This document shows positions 52,136 to 53,727 of a DNA stretch of 53,727 nucleotides, one piece after another. The notes below the pieces were generated by a model. That model was not told the origin of the DNA. It worked only from the letters and a program-made list of their open reading frames with translations, and made no database searches. The translations under genes were made by a program, and so were the position numbers. Position 1 is the stretch's first letter; the number at the start of each line of letters is the position of its first letter. The stretch is from Thermodesulfobacteriota bacterium (GTDB lineage: Bacteria > Desulfobacterota_D > UBA1144 > Nemesobacterales > CSP1-2), in contig DATMAT010000004.1 of assembly GCA_035559815.1 (NCBI GenBank), forward strand, positions 1 through 53,727. Direction: 5' to 3'.

Positions 52136-52636
52136 TTAAATGCTTTCCTCTGAAGATTCTTTCCAACGGTCCTTCGGGGAGCCAATGCTCTTAAGCCTCT
52201 TTTCCATTTCTTTGACTGCTTCTGTCTGGTGTTTATCGATCGGTCGGTGGAACCCCTCGCGATGCAAGACCCACAAGGATACGACGACGTTTCTTCTATC
52301 TTCGTCCCGGTCATCCCCGGGGATGTAGAAAAAGATGCTGTTATGTCGTTTAGTCTCGAATCGGACCTCGGGGTTCTCTTTAGGTATAATCCATTGGGCA
52401 ACTCGGTCAAGGCTGTCGAATATCTCTGAGGTCTTACCTTTGTCGGAAACTTTCTGGCGTGTTCCGACAAGGGCTAAGACGAAGCCGTTTTTTACCTTAT
52501 CCCCTTTCTCATTCGTATTAATCATCTCTTGGACTATCCAATAAACTTTGTGTTTCTTCACAATTTGTTTTAGCTGAGAAATTTCTTTGTTGCTGTCAAT
52601 TAGCTGGTCAATCTTCGGTTCTAATTCTTCCGGCAT
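52136..52636 (-). CDS. Hypothetical protein
   Basis: 166 residues, soluble, with KQIVKKHKVYWIVQEMINTNEKGDKVKNGFVLALVG cut at about 24-58, NSIFFYIPGDDRDEDRRNVVVSLWVLH in the middle and a charged C-terminus. No family recognised. GAGGAGG lies 8 nt before the ATG. It lies between fabI and the MaoC-Pta gene (24 nt gap), so it is part of the operon. Confidence 0.62.
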   Translation of the reverse strand: MPEELEPKIDQLIDSNKEISQLKQIVKKHKVYWIVQEMINTNEKGDKVKNGFVLALVGTRQKVSDKGKTSEIFDSLDRVAQWIIPKENPEVRFETKRHNSIFFYIPGDDRDEDRRNVVVSLWVLHREGFHRPIDKHQTEAVKEMEKRLKSIGSPKDRWKESSEESI

Positions 52637-52713
52637 AGGTTAAGACCTCCTCTTAACTTCGGTATTTCGCATTAAACTCGTATGTAAAATCATCCTTACC
52701 TCATTGCTTAAAG

Positions 52714-53487
52714 TTAATCGATTATGTGGTACCCACCGTCAACGTATATAGTCTCACCGGTTATCAACTTCCCTGCTTCAGTTGCCAATGCCGCGGTTGC
52801 ATTCCCTACATCATCTATTGAGGCGAGTGCTTTGGCCGGGGCCTTCACGGTTGCTATGCTTAGAAGCTCATCGAAGTGTGAAAGGCCGGATGCTGCGCGC
52901 GTCTGGATGGGCCCGGGAGAAATTGCGTTAACCCGGATCTTCGGGCCTAGTTCTGCCGCCAGGTATCTTACGGTAGCTTCCAGGGCTGCCTTTATCGGCC
53001 CCATGAGGTTGTAATGTTCCACGACCATGTGCGCGCCATAGTAGCTCATGGTAAATAGGGTTCCGCCTTCCTTCATTAGGGATTCGGACAGCCGGGCCAT
53101 TCGTATGAAGGAATGGCAAGAGACATCCACTGCGGTGAGAAATCCTTCAAGGGATGAGTCAACCAGCCTTCCTTGCAGGTCACCCTTTGGGGCAAAGGCT
53201 ATTGAATGGAGTGCGATGTCGAGTTTGCCCCATTTTCGACCAATTTCAGTAAAAACTTTTTCCAGGTCTCCCTCTTTTCTCACGTCGCATGGCATGAAAA
53301 TAGATGCCTCAAGCTCCTTTGCCAGAGGCTCGACGTAGGGTTTAGCCTTGTCGTTAAAATAAGTAATCGCTAAATCGGCTCCGAGGGATTTGAAGGCCTT
53401 TGCGCAGCCGTAGGCAATAGAATCTTCGTTTGCAATGCCAATCACCAGGGCTTTTTTATCCTTCAGCATGAATTTTTCTATGTGCAA
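52714..53487 (-). CDS. fabI: Enoyl-[acyl-carrier-protein] reductase (NADH)
   Basis: 257 residues of the FabI short-chain reductase: LKDKKALVIGIANEDSIAYGCAKAF (cofactor loop), DVRKEGDLEKVF, SIAFAP, then the catalytic TMSYYGAHMVVEHYNLMGPIKAALEATVRYLA, whose Tyr-(x)6-Tyr pattern appears as Y..., with the Lys in GPIKAAL, and RVNAISPGPIQTRAASGL. TTG 53487 has TTAGGAGAG about 11 nt upstream; ATG 53469 is the alternative without a ribosome-binding site. It reduces trans-2-enoyl-ACP in fatty acid synthesis. First gene of the operon through DUF3141; sigma-54 promoter at 53609-53623. Confidence 0.9.
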   Translation of the reverse strand: MHIEKFMLKDKKALVIGIANEDSIAYGCAKAFKSLGADLAITYFNDKAKPYVEPLAKELEASIFMPCDVRKEGDLEKVFTEIGRKWGKLDIALHSIAFAPKGDLQGRLVDSSLEGFLTAVDVSCHSFIRMARLSESLMKEGGTLFTMSYYGAHMVVEHYNLMGPIKAALEATVRYLAAELGPKIRVNAISPGPIQTRAASGLSHFDELLSIATVKAPAKALASIDDVGNATAALATEAGKLITGETIYVDGGYHIID

Positions 53488-53608
53488 CGTTGTTGGCTCT
53501 CCTAATTCTCATTGTTTTATTCAAGCTTGTGTGTGAACATGACAAAGAGGTTTACGCTAAGAATAAAGTAGGCAATTTTCTAATCAAAAAGTTTTTCAAA
53601 TATGTTGG

Positions 53609-53623
53609 GCAATTAGGATGCCA
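53609..53623 (-). promoter_or_regulatory. Sigma-54 promoter of the fabI-Pta-ackA-DUF3141 operon
   Basis: The minus strand reads TGGCATCCTAATTGC, a near-consensus site with GG-N10-GC. Predicted start about 53597, a leader of about 110 nt. Roughly 70 bp upstream (53678-53697) TAAGCCTGACC resembles half of the shared palindrome (TAAG..CTGACA), but the match is too weak to call. Confidence 0.7.
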
Positions 53624-53727
53624 AATATAAATTACGGATAAAGGCCAGATAACCAGTAGATAACATTAATGTTTTTGTGTGCTAAGCCTGACCAAGTTAG
53701 TGAGAAGAGGTCAAAGACGCCCGATAT

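Overview
The window looks like chromosome of a mesophilic Gram-negative bacterium related to Desulfobacterota, Dadabacteria or similar environmental lineages. The evidence is an Mla-type lipid ABC transporter, a complete RND tripartite efflux pump with outer-membrane factor, heavy use of sigma-54 promoters, RpoH, and several genes shared mainly with archaea (Rnl3-type RNA ligase plus its PIN-like partner, cyclic 2,3-diphosphoglycerate synthetase family, MTH1187 family). I cannot fix the taxon. No rRNA, tRNA, CRISPR array, transposase or phage gene was recognised.

Layout. 1-1.2 kb is a scar where a luciferase-like monooxygenase remnant abuts a 5'-damaged SufB/SufD-family gene. 1.2-3.2 kb holds a secreted protein ending in an EGF-like motif and a cPGS-family protein. 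3.5-8.7 kb (minus) is one overlapping operon: acetyl-CoA synthetase, pyruvate/2-oxoacid dehydrogenase E1alpha (frameshifted), E1beta, E2 and an acyl carrier protein. 9-13.5 kb holds a ZIP metal transporter, MTH1187 protein, phosphoribosyltransferase plus long-form ribosome hibernation factor, a YbaK-type deacylase and a tandem universal stress protein. 13.7-16.9 kb is an RNA-repair group (PIN-like partner, Rnl3 RNA ligase, convergent rtcA). 17-23 kb holds rpoH, a zinc alcohol dehydrogenase, more stress proteins and a kinase/P-loop fusion. 23.6-30 kb is a signalling block (multi-PAS/GAF kinase, response regulator, MEDS-LuxR protein). 30.4-32.1 kb holds CBS-domain proteins. 32.6-36.2 kb is an mlaE-F-D-lipoprotein operon. 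36.2-43.8 kb (minus) has two ion channels and an RND efflux operon. 43.9-46.6 kb has a Ca/H exchanger and an AI-2E transporter. 46.8-53.5 kb (minus) is a fabI / MaoC-Pta / ackA / DUF3141 operon.

The most striking signal is regulatory. Four intergenic regions carry a near-identical imperfect palindrome (TGTCAG-N12-CTGACA with core ATGTCTTAAATT), each about 50-130 bp from GG-N10-GC sigma-54 promoters, often one on each side of the palindrome. These sites lie in front of the acsA-PDH-acp operon and ZIP gene, phosphoribosyltransferase-hpf and ybaK, the alcohol dehydrogenase, and the CBS gene with its divergent neighbour. Further sigma-54-type promoters without a clear copy of the palindrome precede mlaE, fabI and rpoH. 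The gene content (acetate/acetyl-CoA metabolism, ribosome hibernation, universal stress, CBS, ADH, FabI/Pta/AckA/DUF3141) resembles the low-oxygen/dormancy gene sets that FNR/FixK or DosR-type regulators control elsewhere. My inference is that here they form a regulon of one sigma-54 enhancer-binding protein, which is not encoded in the window.

Other notable points are a 38-codon in-frame remnant of a second MaoC-Pta gene, a 33-bp motif shared by the kinase and a hypothetical gene, and at least two families of dispersed intergenic repeats.
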